From Candidatus Saccharibacteria bacterium (lineage in GTDB: Bacteria; Patescibacteriota; Saccharimonadia; JAGOAT01), in the NCBI GenBank assembly GCA_017983775.1, contig JAGOAT010000006.1, positions 1-36,910 on the forward strand: DNA of 36,910 nucleotides. The letters run 5' to 3'. This document shows, one piece after another, positions 23,765 to 32,770 of the stretch. The notes beneath the pieces were generated by a model. That model was given only the letters and a program-made list of their open reading frames with translations. It was not told the origin of the DNA and searched no databases. The position numbers were made by a program, and so were the translations under genes. Within the stretch, counting starts at the first letter, position 1, and each line of letters opens with the position of its first letter.

Positions 23765-25387
23765 ATGGGAAATGACTTAATTCAGGTTGTCAATCAGCCT
23801 ACGAGTAAGGGTTATGAATTATTAAATAGTATTGTTACTAATACTTCTGGCAATGTCTATGGTTTCTGGCCTTATGTTCCTGCTGACACAATTGCAGCCG
23901 CGATGGCTAGACTATCTAGAAGTCCTGATGATCTCAGAGTTAACCTACTTTTAGAATTTTCTAATGAAATTAAGCATCTAGATAGAATTCAACAACTATC
24001 CAGAGAAGTCGATAGAAACAAGACAAATAATCTCATGAAACGAGTTCTTACAGCCTATGGAGATGACTCAGTTCAACAGCTATTACCAATTCAACTAGTT
24101 GTTGAAAATACCTCAAACATTATGACAAAGACTATTGAGTGGCATAGATTAGGTGCCTATCTAGAACAATCTACAAGATACATATTCTTTGATCAAAAAA
24201 TCAATGGCCACTACCGATATCATACTCCAGAAGAATTATCTGAATCTGATAAAATCTATTATCAATCTGTAATGGACCAAGTTTTTGACAACTATTCAGC
24301 CCTAGTCACCAAGCTAACACAATATATTCGAGACAAAAATCCAAAACCAATAGATAAGGGTGAATACCTTGCTTGGGTAGCAGCTACTAGAGCCCAAGCA
24401 TGTGATAGTGCCCGACCTTTACTACCAGTAGCAACTACTTCAACAGTTGGCATAGTTGCCAATGCTCAAACTATCGAATATATGATTACTTCCTTAATTT
24501 CAAATCAGTTAATAGAAGCTCAAAAGCTAGGTCTATCAATCCTCAAGGAAGTTCGCAAGATCTATCCAGTATTCTTTGAGCGTGTAGACATGCCTAGTCG
24601 AGGATTAACTACCTCAGCTTATAAATCACAAATCAGTATGAATCTTGAGCAACTTGCCCATGAGCTCAAGTTCCCAAAAAGCCCTAATGATAAATCAGTC
24701 AGACTGATTAATGTATGGCCTAACTTTGAAGAAATTTATAGTAAGATACTCTTTGAATACACTCAGGCTGACTCAATATCGTTAAAGTCTATTACTGACC
24801 AGTACGACTCGGAATCATCAGAAAGACTCTGGGAAGCATTTATTGGCAAAAGAATGAATCGTAGGCACAAACCAGGCAAAGCCTTAGAGATAATCCATTA
24901 TGAATGGGAAATTATTGGAGATTATGGGACATTTAGAGATCTTCAACGTCATCGAATGGTAGATGATATGCGTTGGCAAAAACTCTCTCCAGAACTAGGT
25001 TATGATGTTCCAGAATTGGTCATTGAAGCTGGTCTTGAATCAATCTTTCGGGAGACAAATGAGCTATCTCACCAACTCTACAACTACCTAGAGGAGACTC
25101 AAAATCAATCAATTGCCCAATACGCCTGCTTACTCGCAAATAAGATACGGTATCGTTTTGTAATTAATGCGCGTAGCCTAACGCATCTTCTTGAAATCAG
25201 AACTACTCCACAAGGCCACCCTGGCTATCGCAAAATCTGTCAAGAAATGTATAGTCAGGTAATGAAATCTACACCGGAAATCGCCAAGATGATGAGATTT
25301 GTCAGCCAAGATGAAGACCCAGAGCTAACTAGACTAGCGAGCGAACAAGCAACTGTCAAAAAATTAAAGGAACTAACCGAACAATGA
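23765..25387 (+). CDS. Tandem ThyX-like (flavin-dependent thymidylate synthase family) protein
   Basis: ThyX makes dTMP from dUMP with FAD and methylene-THF. Standard ThyX is about 220-260 residues; this is 540 and reads as two ThyX-like halves. The first half has EWHRLGAYLEQSTRY (125-139), matching RHRxxSxNExSxRY with Trp for the first Arg, and ARPLLP (216-221). The second half has RHRMVDDMRWQKLSPELGY (395-413) and NARSLTHLLEIR (468-479), matching the C-terminal ThyX signature. Each half lost a different part, suggesting a fused pseudo-dimer with perhaps one composite active site. A GGGGG Shine-Dalgarno precedes the ATG. pyrG overlaps by four bases. No ThyA is visible. Catalytic competence is unproven. 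Confidence 0.82.
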   Translation: MGNDLIQVVNQPTSKGYELLNSIVTNTSGNVYGFWPYVPADTIAAAMARLSRSPDDLRVNLLLEFSNEIKHLDRIQQLSREVDRNKTNNLMKRVLTAYGDDSVQQLLPIQLVVENTSNIMTKTIEWHRLGAYLEQSTRYIFFDQKINGHYRYHTPEELSESDKIYYQSVMDQVFDNYSALVTKLTQYIRDKNPKPIDKGEYLAWVAATRAQACDSARPLLPVATTSTVGIVANAQTIEYMITSLISNQLIEAQKLGLSILKEVRKIYPVFFERVDMPSRGLTTSAYKSQISMNLEQLAHELKFPKSPNDKSVRLINVWPNFEEIYSKILFEYTQADSISLKSITDQYDSESSERLWEAFIGKRMNRRHKPGKALEIIHYEWEIIGDYGTFRDLQRHRMVDDMRWQKLSPELGYDVPELVIEAGLESIFRETNELSHQLYNYLEETQNQSIAQYACLLANKIRYRFVINARSLTHLLEIRTTPQGHPGYRKICQEMYSQVMKSTPEIAKMMRFVSQDEDPELTRLASEQATVKKLKELTEQ

Positions 25388-26982
25388 CAAAATATATCTT
25401 CGTAACCGGTGGAGTTATGTCAGGCTTAGGTAAAGGCATCACTGCAGCTGGTATTGGTGCCAATCTTAAGGCAGCAGGATACAATGTCGGTATCCTCAAA
25501 TGTGATCCTTATCTAAACTTTGATGCAGGGACCCTCAATCCAAGTGAGCATGGAGAGGTCTATGTAACAAAAGATGGAGCCGAAACTGACCTCGACCTGG
25601 GGCATTACGAAAGATTTCTTGATCTAGAATTAGATCAAAGTTCTTCTCTAATGAGTGGTAAGATACTTAGTCAAGTCATCCAAGACGAGAGAGAAGGGAA
25701 GTACCTTGGTAAAACAGTTCAACTTGTTCCACATGTAACCAATAAAATTCAAGAAGATATCATAAAGTCTGCTAAAAACTATCAGATAATGCTTGTCGAA
25801 ATTGGTGGAACGATTGGAGACATAGAGGGACTAACGTTCATAGAAGCAATTCGGCAAATGAGAAGGCGAGTCGGACCCAGTAATGTAGCCTATGTTCACC
25901 TAGTATATTTACCTTACCTCATTACTAGCAAGGAGTTCAAGACCAAACCTGCTCAAAATAGTCTCAAGATTTTGCAATCTTATGGTATTAAGCCAGACCT
26001 AGTCTGTGCAAGATCTGACCAAGCAATCAACTCTTCTAGCCTAGAGAAATTGAGCATCTTTGCTGACCTAGACCAAGAATACATCGTTCCTCTTCCTACA
26101 CTAGACAGTGTCTATGAAGTCCCCCTCTATCTTAGTAAATTTTCAATCACCAAGATATTTTCTAAGCTCTTAAATCTTGATCAATACAGTCCTGATTTTT
26201 CGATATGGGAAGCCTTAACTGACAAAATAGCTAGTAGTAGTGGCAAAAATGTCACAATCGCTATAGTCGCTAAGTATCTTGACAATCAGGATACTTATAC
26301 TAGTATTGTCGAAGCCCTTAAATCAGCTGGTTGGGAACTTGGAGTAACAGCTAAAATCAAATGGGTTGATAGTGAAGATCTGGAAAACCTAGAAACCAAT
26401 CTTGTAGATTGTCAAGCAATCTTGGTACCTGGTGGTTTTGGTTCTAGAGGAATCGATGGTAAGGTGTTGGCTAGTAAATTTGCCCGTAAAAATCAAATCC
26501 CATATCTGGGGATTTGCCTCGGTATGCAGACAGCAATCATTGATATAGCAAGAAATGAACTCGGCTTAACTGATGCAAATAGTACTGAGTTTGACACTGA
26601 TACCAAAGATCCAGTAATCCATCTCATGGATGAACAAAATCACGTAACAAAACTTGGTGGGACTATGAGACTAGGTAATTACCCAGCAATACTTGAGGCT
26701 GAGTCAATTATCCATGGGCTATATCAGTCCAGCCAAATTACCGAACGTCATCGTCATCGCTATGAAGTCAACAACCTATATAAGTCAAAGCTAGAATCAG
26801 TGGGGGTTAAGTTTGTGGGACTATCTCCAGATAGAGAGCTTGTGGAATTTATCGAACTAGATCAATCAATCCATCCATTTTTTGTAGCGACTCAAGCTCA
26901 CCCCGAATTTCGCTCTAGACCAATGAAACCTCACCCTCTATTCTTGGGCTTACTGAAAGCAACTATATCAACAGACCGATAG
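25384..26982 (+). CDS. pyrG: CTP synthase
   Basis: PyrG aminates UTP to CTP using glutamine. The 532-residue protein has the synthase domain with GGVMSGLGKGITAAGIG and EIGGTIGDIE. The glutaminase domain has the nucleophile Cys in YLGICLGMQ, the oxyanion region VPGGFGSRG, and the His-Glu pair in AQAHPEFRSRP. The start overlaps the ThyX-like stop (ATGA), so the proteins are probably made from one mRNA. It ends this pyrimidine cluster. Confidence 0.97.
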   Translation: MTKYIFVTGGVMSGLGKGITAAGIGANLKAAGYNVGILKCDPYLNFDAGTLNPSEHGEVYVTKDGAETDLDLGHYERFLDLELDQSSSLMSGKILSQVIQDEREGKYLGKTVQLVPHVTNKIQEDIIKSAKNYQIMLVEIGGTIGDIEGLTFIEAIRQMRRRVGPSNVAYVHLVYLPYLITSKEFKTKPAQNSLKILQSYGIKPDLVCARSDQAINSSSLEKLSIFADLDQEYIVPLPTLDSVYEVPLYLSKFSITKIFSKLLNLDQYSPDFSIWEALTDKIASSSGKNVTIAIVAKYLDNQDTYTSIVEALKSAGWELGVTAKIKWVDSEDLENLETNLVDCQAILVPGGFGSRGIDGKVLASKFARKNQIPYLGICLGMQTAIIDIARNELGLTDANSTEFDTDTKDPVIHLMDEQNHVTKLGGTMRLGNYPAILEAESIIHGLYQSSQITERHRHRYEVNNLYKSKLESVGVKFVGLSPDRELVEFIELDQSIHPFFVATQAHPEFRSRPMKPHPLFLGLLKATISTDR

Positions 26983-27217
26983 TGTAGCCAAAAAACAAAA
27001 CCCATAACCTTGACCGTATCTTACGGTACATACCTGTCACTGTTACTTCTCATCATATCTATATATATGATTTATCACAATAACAATAATTCTAGATCCA
27101 TAATCTATTACTCCAAGCGAACAGGTTTGTTTTGGGCGGCTACAGACCTGACTCCCAGCCGTTATTAAATCAAATCTCCGAGGAATATTGTAGGATTTTT
27201 TGAGCAAAGTAGCTCAT

Positions 27218-27340
27218 ATCATCCTCCGAAACCACGTCTTCCGTCTTGTCATCCCTCAAAACCCGAGGGCTTAGCTTCACGTCATCCTCCGATTGTTCAT
27301 AGAACAATACGGGGGATCCACCCCTACTGGCACTTGGATA
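27218..27340 (+). repeat. REP/BIME-like element, rearranged (copy 6)
   Basis: Two TCATCC-type starts precede a left module with the stem ATTGTTC/GAACAAT and ACGGGGGATCCACC, then a diverged spacer. An extra module carries AAACCC/GGGCTT. The right module is lost. Confidence 0.7.
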
Positions 27341-27430
27341 ATCCCTTAATTCGGAATACTAGATATTTTATACCATACAAATAATCAAAGGACACCATAA
27401 GCGTAATGGATACTTAGGCGCTCGGATACT

Positions 27431-27460
27431 TTGGTTTTGCTGTATTTTATATGATACAAT
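27431..27460 (+). promoter_or_regulatory. Response-regulator promoter
   Basis: TTGGTT (27431-27436) and TACAAT (27455-27460), 18 bases apart. ATG 27468 follows after 7 bases, giving a leaderless start. Confidence 0.5.
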
Positions 27461-27467
27461 AAGTCTT

Positions 27468-27839
27468 ATGAATCCAATTAAAAAAGTCCTATTAGTCGAA
27501 GATGATAGTCAGCTAAGCAAGATCTATCAGACCCGATTAGAAGCAGAGGGCTTTGAGCTCAAAGTTGCTCAGGATGGCGAAGAAGGATTGGCAATCGCCT
27601 TAGACTTCAAACCAGATTTAATCCTGCTTGACATTATGATGCCAAAGATTTCCGGATATGATGTATTGGATATTTTAAAAAATACTCCTGAGTTCAAATC
27701 CAAGATTGTAATTATCAGTGCGCTTTCTCAGCCAAGTGACATCCAGCGAGCAAAATCCCTCGGAGCTGATCAGTATCTAGTCAAGTCTCAAGTCAGCATT
27801 GCTGAGGTAGTAGATACAATCAAATCCCTAGTCAGTTAA
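27468..27839 (+). CDS. Single-domain response regulator (CheY-like receiver)
   Basis: The 123-residue protein is one receiver domain with no output domain. The acidic pair D12-D13, phospho-acceptor D55 in LLDIMMPK, Ser84 in VIISA, and K106 in YLVKSQ are all present, so it should be phosphorylated by a histidine kinase. No kinase is in the window, so the partner is unknown. It is followed three bases later by a tRNA methyltransferase-like gene, hence probably co-transcribed. The link between the two functions is unexplained. Confidence 0.92.
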   Translation: MNPIKKVLLVEDDSQLSKIYQTRLEAEGFELKVAQDGEEGLAIALDFKPDLILLDIMMPKISGYDVLDILKNTPEFKSKIVIISALSQPSDIQRAKSLGADQYLVKSQVSIAEVVDTIKSLVS

Positions 27840-27842
27840 TCA

Positions 27843-29054
27843 ATGTCTAGCTATCTTGCCCAGATTGGCAGATCGGTTAATCTGACTCTTGCCGAACTTA
27901 GATCAATCTATGCAGTCTCAGAAGTTTTCTCTAATGAGTTTGTCCAATTTCAAACCAAACTAGCCCCTTCAATAAATCAACTCGGGTCTACCCCAAAAGT
28001 AGCTGAGATAATAGAAGATCTTGATAATCCTCAAGATTTATTTTCTAGAATTAAGCAAATCATAATTTCAACTCTACCAAATAAGCAAAAACTTAACCTC
28101 GCAATCTCAAACTATAGTGACTATAATCTTAGCTCTACTCAGCTTCTCAGACTAAAAAAACAACTAAGCCAGCGAGGGATGAAAGTTAGGCTGGTTTTGC
28201 CAACCTCAGGCAAACAAGCCTTGACCAATACTCAAACATTTCACAACAAGCTTGACCAACTCCCAAACCTAGAGTTACTGATCATAAGATCAAACAATAA
28301 ATTCTTCCTAGCTAAAACAATTGGAATCCAAAACCCAAACCTGTATAGTCTTCGAGACTATCACAAGCCTGGCAGGGATAGCAAGGTAGGCATGCTACCT
28401 CCTAAGCTTGCCCAAATCATGATCAACCTGGCTCAACCAGGGCTAGATGATCTAATCTATGACCCATTCTGTGGAACTGGCACTATTAATATTGAGGCTA
28501 GCCTACTAGGACTCTACAATGTTGGCTCTGACAATTCAAAGGCAGTCCTTGAATTAGCCAAACAAAACCTAACTTGGCTCTTTGAACAAAAAAGCCTAGT
28601 TGGGCTTCAGCCTAACCCCTATCGACCAGTCACAGAATCCTTAGTCCAAGGTCTAGATTTATCAGATGCGACTACTAAGCAATCCCTAGATCAACTAAAT
28701 TTTAAGGGTCGGATCAAAATTGTTAGTGAGGGCTATCTTGGGAAAAATTTTGAATCACATCCAAATCTAGAGCAAATCCTTGAACAAAAATCAAATCTAG
28801 AGTCAATCTACTCTCAAGTCTTAACTCTCTGGTCCAAAGATACAAGAATTGACCGAATAGTAATTTGTACCCCCAATTGGCAACTAGATAACCAATCAAT
28901 ATCACTGGGACTTATTGACCAAATAAAAGATTTGGGATATAATTTATTGAAGTTTGGCCTTGAGGCGGCGAATAATCAATTGATATATGGTCGTCCCGGT
29001 CAATTTGTAAGAAGAGAATTATTAGTATTGGAGAAGAGTAATGTCAAAAACTAA
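27843..29054 (+). CDS. Trm11/THUMP-type RNA methyltransferase-like protein
   Basis: The 403-residue protein has an N-terminal region of THUMP-like size (about 50-120). Its methyltransferase domain contains KVGMLPPKLAQIM and the SAM motif DPFCGTGTINIEASLLG (about 206-222), characteristic of the Trm11/TrmG10 group that makes N2-methylguanosine in tRNA. The catalytic motif usually written (D/N)PPY reads TPNW (about residue 343), so activity or substrate may differ. It overlaps the start of rpmA by 14 bases. The specific RNA target is not deducible. Confidence 0.8.
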   Translation: MSSYLAQIGRSVNLTLAELRSIYAVSEVFSNEFVQFQTKLAPSINQLGSTPKVAEIIEDLDNPQDLFSRIKQIIISTLPNKQKLNLAISNYSDYNLSSTQLLRLKKQLSQRGMKVRLVLPTSGKQALTNTQTFHNKLDQLPNLELLIIRSNNKFFLAKTIGIQNPNLYSLRDYHKPGRDSKVGMLPPKLAQIMINLAQPGLDDLIYDPFCGTGTINIEASLLGLYNVGSDNSKAVLELAKQNLTWLFEQKSLVGLQPNPYRPVTESLVQGLDLSDATTKQSLDQLNFKGRIKIVSEGYLGKNFESHPNLEQILEQKSNLESIYSQVLTLWSKDTRIDRIVICTPNWQLDNQSISLGLIDQIKDLGYNLLKFGLEAANNQLIYGRPGQFVRRELLVLEKSNVKN

Positions 29055-29325
29055 AGCCGGTGGTTCTACTAAAAACGGAAGGGATTCCAAGGGTCAAAGA
29101 CTAGGTCTCAAGCTTTTTGGTGGACAAATTGTCAGAACTGGTCAAATTATTTTGAGACAACGTGGTACCAGATATAAATCTGGAAATAATACTTTTAGCT
29201 CCAAGGATCAAACCATCCACGCCAGCCAAGATGGCAAAGTAGCCTTTAGGCAACGCAAAGTTCGCAATTATGCTGGTAAGCCAGTAGTAAGAACTTACGT
29301 AGACGTGGTAGATACAGCACTCTAG
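29041..29325 (+). CDS. rpmA: Large ribosomal subunit protein bL27
   Basis: The N-terminal tail of bL27 reaches the peptidyl transferase centre. The 94-residue protein begins MSKTKAGGSTKNGRDSKGQRLG and continues KLFGGQ and ILRQRGTRY, as in the family. The tail has Ser-Lys-Thr in place of the usual Ala-His-Lys. No cleavable Firmicutes-type extension is present. It overlaps the upstream methyltransferase gene and is two bases from dus. The usual partner rplU (bL21) is not adjacent. Confidence 0.95.
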   Translation: MSKTKAGGSTKNGRDSKGQRLGLKLFGGQIVRTGQIILRQRGTRYKSGNNTFSSKDQTIHASQDGKVAFRQRKVRNYAGKPVVRTYVDVVDTAL

Positions 29326-29327
29326 GG

Positions 29328-30254
29328 TTGGCAAAAGACTCCAAGATTCTTGCCCTTGCACCAATGGAGGCAGTGACCGATTGGGTATTTCGCTCTATCG
29401 TTGAGATCCATTCTCCTGCCGACCTATATTTTACTGAATTTTGTTGTGTAGATAGTTGGGATACTCCTGGCTGGGCTATTAGCTCAAAACGTCTTAATAG
29501 GTACCCAGGTGAGAATAAATTGATTGCTCAGATCTGGGGATCAAACCCAGATAAGTATTATCAAGTCGCCAAGCATCTTAATGCCAACAACTACCAAGGG
29601 ATCGACATCAATATGGGATGTCCTGATAAGGCTGTCATCAAAAAAGGTTGCTGTGCAGCCTTGATAGATAATCCTGCCTTGGCTCAAGAAATTATCGAAG
29701 CAACCAAAAATGGAGCCGGAAATCTACCAGTCAGCGTTAAAACTAGGCTTGGTAATAAACAAGATCAATCTATAGAGTGGATAAGTTTTTTGGCTAGTCA
29801 ACAAATAGATATGCTGACTGTTCATGGCAGATTAGCTAAAGATATGAGTAAATATCCTGCTGATTGGATGAAAATAGGTACTTGTGCTAACATTGCCAAA
29901 TCAATTAATCCTAAAATTAAGTTCCTAGGTAATGGTGATATATTAGACCTGGATCAAGCCAATCAATATATCAATCAATACAATCTCGATGGAGTAATGA
30001 TAGCTAGAGGAATTTTCTCAAACTTCTTTATATTCAGTGACCGCAAAGGTACAAAACAAGAATTACTAAATGTTGCCCAGAACCACTTAAAGCTATTCAT
30101 TACGGCCAATCAGGGTTTTTCTAATCGTCGCTATGCTAGTATTAAAAAGTTTTTCAAAATGTATATTAGAGAGTTTGATGGTGCTGATAATCTACGTGCC
30201 AAACTCATGAATACTACTAGCCCTGAGCAAGCACTTCTTCTTTTATCTTCTTAA
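29328..30254 (+). CDS. dus: tRNA-dihydrouridine synthase family protein
   Basis: Dus enzymes reduce uridine to dihydrouridine in tRNA using FMN. The 308-residue protein has LALAPMEAVTDWVFR, DINMGCPDKAVIKKGCCAAL (Cys98 in GCP) and VKTRLG, then VHGR (about 165) and GNGDILD. The start is a TTG two bases after the rpmA stop, which fits coupled translation, because the first residues belong to the conserved beta strand. Dus subtype is not assignable. Its end overlaps the end of the minus-strand gene by 38 bases. Confidence 0.93.
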   Translation: MAKDSKILALAPMEAVTDWVFRSIVEIHSPADLYFTEFCCVDSWDTPGWAISSKRLNRYPGENKLIAQIWGSNPDKYYQVAKHLNANNYQGIDINMGCPDKAVIKKGCCAALIDNPALAQEIIEATKNGAGNLPVSVKTRLGNKQDQSIEWISFLASQQIDMLTVHGRLAKDMSKYPADWMKIGTCANIAKSINPKIKFLGNGDILDLDQANQYINQYNLDGVMIARGIFSNFFIFSDRKGTKQELLNVAQNHLKLFITANQGFSNRRYASIKKFFKMYIREFDGADNLRAKLMNTTSPEQALLLLSS

Positions 30255-30764
30255 GAAATTCAGGAGTAACTTGCCCAGTTGTACCAGACACCAAACAAAG
30301 TGTTCGCCTCCCATCCTTATCCTGAGAATTAAGAAAATACGGACCCACCTTGATATATCCTCCATATCTAATTGTATTTCTCGTAGTCGGATTCAGGTAT
30401 ATTTCTCTGTATTCTGCACCCTGTTCCATACAAGGAGCTCCATGTCTTTCGTACACCAAGGCAGTCGGCAAAGAATAAACCATATTCCCACCACCATCTT
30501 TAATCTTTATAAAATCACCTCTAGGTAAAAATCTTTCTGGAAGATGACTTGTTAATAATAGTTTTTTATTGGGATCAGATGGATCTAGGGTATGCATAAT
30601 AGTTATCAGATCTTGATCCCTCTGCATCCTAGATAGACTCTTGTCTTGACACTGTTGTGGTATCCATAAAGTGGGGGGGGGTACCCTTCATAATATTCTA
30701 CTAAGTCTTCTAAAAGACTCCTACCTAGCCCAAGATATTCACCAGCCTTTCTAGCTTCACTCAT
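30217..30764 (-). pseudogene. Hypothetical gene split at a C9 tract (candidate phase-variable)
   Basis: Two overlapping minus-strand frames form one plausible gene. The first, from ATG 30764 (MSEARKAGEYLGLGRSLLED), runs through a C9 tract (30673-30681) and soon ends. The second covers 30627-30217 (136 residues). Adding a single C joins them without a stop into one 182-residue protein. The C-terminal part has an RYGGYIKVGPYFL core and ends GTTGQVTPEFLKKIKEEV. No family is recognised, and no signal or membrane segment is visible. The tract length could switch the gene on and off, or could be a sequencing error. Confidence 0.6.
30673..30681. repeat. Homopolymer G9 (C9 on the coding strand)
   Basis: The longest homopolymeric G/C run noticed in the window lies exactly where the reading frame of the minus-strand gene breaks. 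Confidence 0.85.
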
Positions 30765-30795
30765 TACAGCCCCTAAATTACAATGGTATAATACC
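30764..30795. promoter_or_regulatory. Bidirectional promoter with palindromic -10
   Basis: TGGTATAATACCA is a near-perfect palindrome. On the plus strand TATAAT (30787-30792) precedes ATG 30801 by 8 bases. On the minus strand the same bases read TATTAT, 22 bases upstream of ATG 30764. The plus -35 (TTACAG, 30764-30769) is weak. Confidence 0.5.
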
Positions 30796-30800
30796 ATAAT

Positions 30801-31877
30801 ATGGGTCAAAAGTTTAGACTATCAGCAAACACCATCAAATCAAAACTCACGTTTCGCAATATTATCATTGCTATTGCAATCATTGGCCTAATCAGCCTAA
30901 CTTCATCTAGTATCCCCCAATTCAAGAACTTGACACAGACTATCAAAGATATCAACCTAGCGATCTTATGCTTGGCAATCTTGCCACGTATACTCAGTAT
31001 TTATTGTCAGGCTGGATATTTTAGGAGTATCATCATCAATGATAAGAAGCATCCTTGGCCAGCCATCTCACATATAGCACCCTTCTGGACAATGAATACC
31101 ATTAATCTACTAGTTCCAAGCGGAGGAATTGCTGGAATAAAATATATGCAGACCAAACTATATCCAGATATAAAATTTAGCGAAATTAGCTCTGCAAATT
31201 TCCTATTCTATATATTTAATGGGCTCGCAATCTTTAGCTGGCTAGTTATTGCCTTCTTTAGCCTAATCTGGAGTGATAATATCGACTTAATCAGCTTCAA
31301 GATTGTTTATATTATCCTAGGTCTACTGATTGTTCTAATGCTGGTCTTGATCCTGATCACGATTGCTATTGATTTCTTTAAAAATCTGACCAATATCGCC
31401 TTAATCCCGATTGAAAAACTAATCAAAAAATTCAGACCCAACTTTAATCGCGACCAAGCCGTAACTTTTATCAATGATCATCTTGATCAAATCCACCGCT
31501 TAATTACACAAGACAAAAACTTTATTTGGCCACTTGGTTTTGCGCTATTAGGAGTATTTGCCGATATCCTGACTATTACTATTGTTTTTTGGTCACTAGG
31601 AGACATTCTCAATATTGGAATTATCATAGTCGCCTATAGCTTTGCTCTGGGTAGTAGTATTGGCTCAATACTAGCAGGTGGAGTAGGGATTTATGAGACT
31701 GTGATGACTACTACCTTTGTCACCCTTGGAGTACCTCTTAGCTTAGCCTTGCCCGCTACTCTAATCTACCGTCTTGTCAGTGTCTGGATCCCAATCATAC
31801 CTGGCGCATACTACTACAAACGCTATCCATCTAGACTAGAATCAAATCCTACCCCAGACGATGCTCAAGACATTTGA
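30801..31877 (+). CDS. Flippase-like membrane protein (LPG synthase TM / UPF0104 family)
   Basis: The 358-residue protein has about seven to eight membrane segments (near 20-40, 47-65, 115-150, 165-190, 235-260, 265-300, 310-335). It ends with the family signature GGVGIYETVMTTTFVTLGV and PATLIYRLVSVWIPIIPG. Relatives include the flippase part of lysyl-phosphatidylglycerol synthases and archaeal AglD-type proteins that move lipids or lipid-linked sugars. There is no soluble aminoacyl-transfer domain, so MprF function is unlikely. The leaderless promoter fixes the start at 30801. The next gene overlaps by 17 bases. Confidence 0.85.
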   Translation: MGQKFRLSANTIKSKLTFRNIIIAIAIIGLISLTSSSIPQFKNLTQTIKDINLAILCLAILPRILSIYCQAGYFRSIIINDKKHPWPAISHIAPFWTMNTINLLVPSGGIAGIKYMQTKLYPDIKFSEISSANFLFYIFNGLAIFSWLVIAFFSLIWSDNIDLISFKIVYIILGLLIVLMLVLILITIAIDFFKNLTNIALIPIEKLIKKFRPNFNRDQAVTFINDHLDQIHRLITQDKNFIWPLGFALLGVFADILTITIVFWSLGDILNIGIIIVAYSFALGSSIGSILAGGVGIYETVMTTTFVTLGVPLSLALPATLIYRLVSVWIPIIPGAYYYKRYPSRLESNPTPDDAQDI

Positions 31878-32628
31878 CAAAGATCACATTGACTTAAGCT
31901 TACTACTTAGTCGCCCTATCCGAAGGCAAGACCGCCAAAGTTTAGCCCTGGTAGCTAGTGACCTTCTCTCAATCCACCAGGTAGAACCTCTATACCGAAC
32001 AATTGCTGATAACTATCAGTTTTTTCTTGAGAACAAACCAGACCTCAATCTGCCAATATCAGATATTAACTACCTTACTAACCAACCAAGAAATTTTAAC
32101 CAGATAGTGTATGGGACTGGATCTAGCTTCAATGAAAAGCTCAGATCTAGCGTTGCTAGATCTCTTGCCATTAATCCAATGGCTAGCCTTAGTTTCATTG
32201 GTCAGTCTAGTAAGTGGCTACTAAATACAGATAAAGTCAATATTTCTAATCTAGACCTGAGGCTAATAATTGATATTCATCAATTCCGCAAGCTTACCAA
32301 TGACCTTGACATCACCTTACCTCAAGATACTGATAATCTGATTCTCTTGGAAGACAGTATTAATAAGCTAATGACCAAACTGAGCTTATCTAGTATCGGC
32401 TTAATTCTCCGAGATAAATTGTGGCTATATTTTAGTCCAATTAATAATCTAATTATAAACTTCACAATCCCCAGTAGCTTAATGCTTGATCTAATCCAGG
32501 TAATTATTATTAGCTTTCAGGAACCGAACAATTCTGCATCTCTCAATCTGGTTGGTAGCATTTTAACCAAGATCCAAAGTAGCCAGCTCGAATTAAGCCT
32601 TGACCAGCTCAAAAGCCTTTTGGTTTAA
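31861..32628 (+). CDS. Hypothetical protein, 255 residues
   Basis: I do not recognise this protein. It is soluble-looking and rich in Leu, Ile, Asn and Ser, with an alternating hydrophobic pattern suggesting an alpha/beta domain (for example YGTGSSFNEKLRSSVARSL at about 84-102, and LILRDKLWLYF near 182). Overlap of 17 bases with the flippase-like gene shows they are co-transcribed, so it may be a partner of that membrane protein. Repeats follow directly. Confidence 0.65.
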   Translation: MLKTFDKDHIDLSLLLSRPIRRQDRQSLALVASDLLSIHQVEPLYRTIADNYQFFLENKPDLNLPISDINYLTNQPRNFNQIVYGTGSSFNEKLRSSVARSLAINPMASLSFIGQSSKWLLNTDKVNISNLDLRLIIDIHQFRKLTNDLDITLPQDTDNLILLEDSINKLMTKLSLSSIGLILRDKLWLYFSPINNLIINFTIPSSLMLDLIQVIIISFQEPNNSASLNLVGSILTKIQSSQLELSLDQLKSLLV

Positions 32629-32648
32629 GCGGACAAAAAATAAATAAC

Positions 32649-32762
32649 CCTCCGATTGTCCGTAGGACAATACGGGGGATCCATCTCTGCTGAGGTTTAG
32701 ATAGTCTTTTAATGCAAAATACTGGATATCCCATAAATCCCTAAGGGATTTTGGAATATGAC
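32649..32762 (+). repeat. REP/BIME-like element (copy 7a)
   Basis: The left stem is ATTGTCC/GGACAAT. The spacer contains TAGATAGTCTTTTAATGC. The right stem is AATCCC/GGGATT around TAA, in place of TTGCCC/GGGCAA, ending GGAATATGACG. Confidence 0.85.
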
Positions 32763-32770
32763 GCAGGGGC

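Larger units (their letters stand above)
26983..27467. other. Intergenic region with repeat and promoter
   Basis: This 485-base gap has no gene. It holds a small hairpin ACCGT/ACGGT after pyrG, an AT palindrome ATCATAT/ATATGAT (27052-27071), a motif at 27120-27149 similar to 9934-9962, a repeat copy (27218-27340) and the promoter of the response regulator. Confidence 0.55.

Noticed and set aside
30801-31877. Full MprF (lysyl-phosphatidylglycerol synthase)
   Set aside because: Only the membrane flippase-like part is present; the soluble aminoacyl transferase domain is missing.
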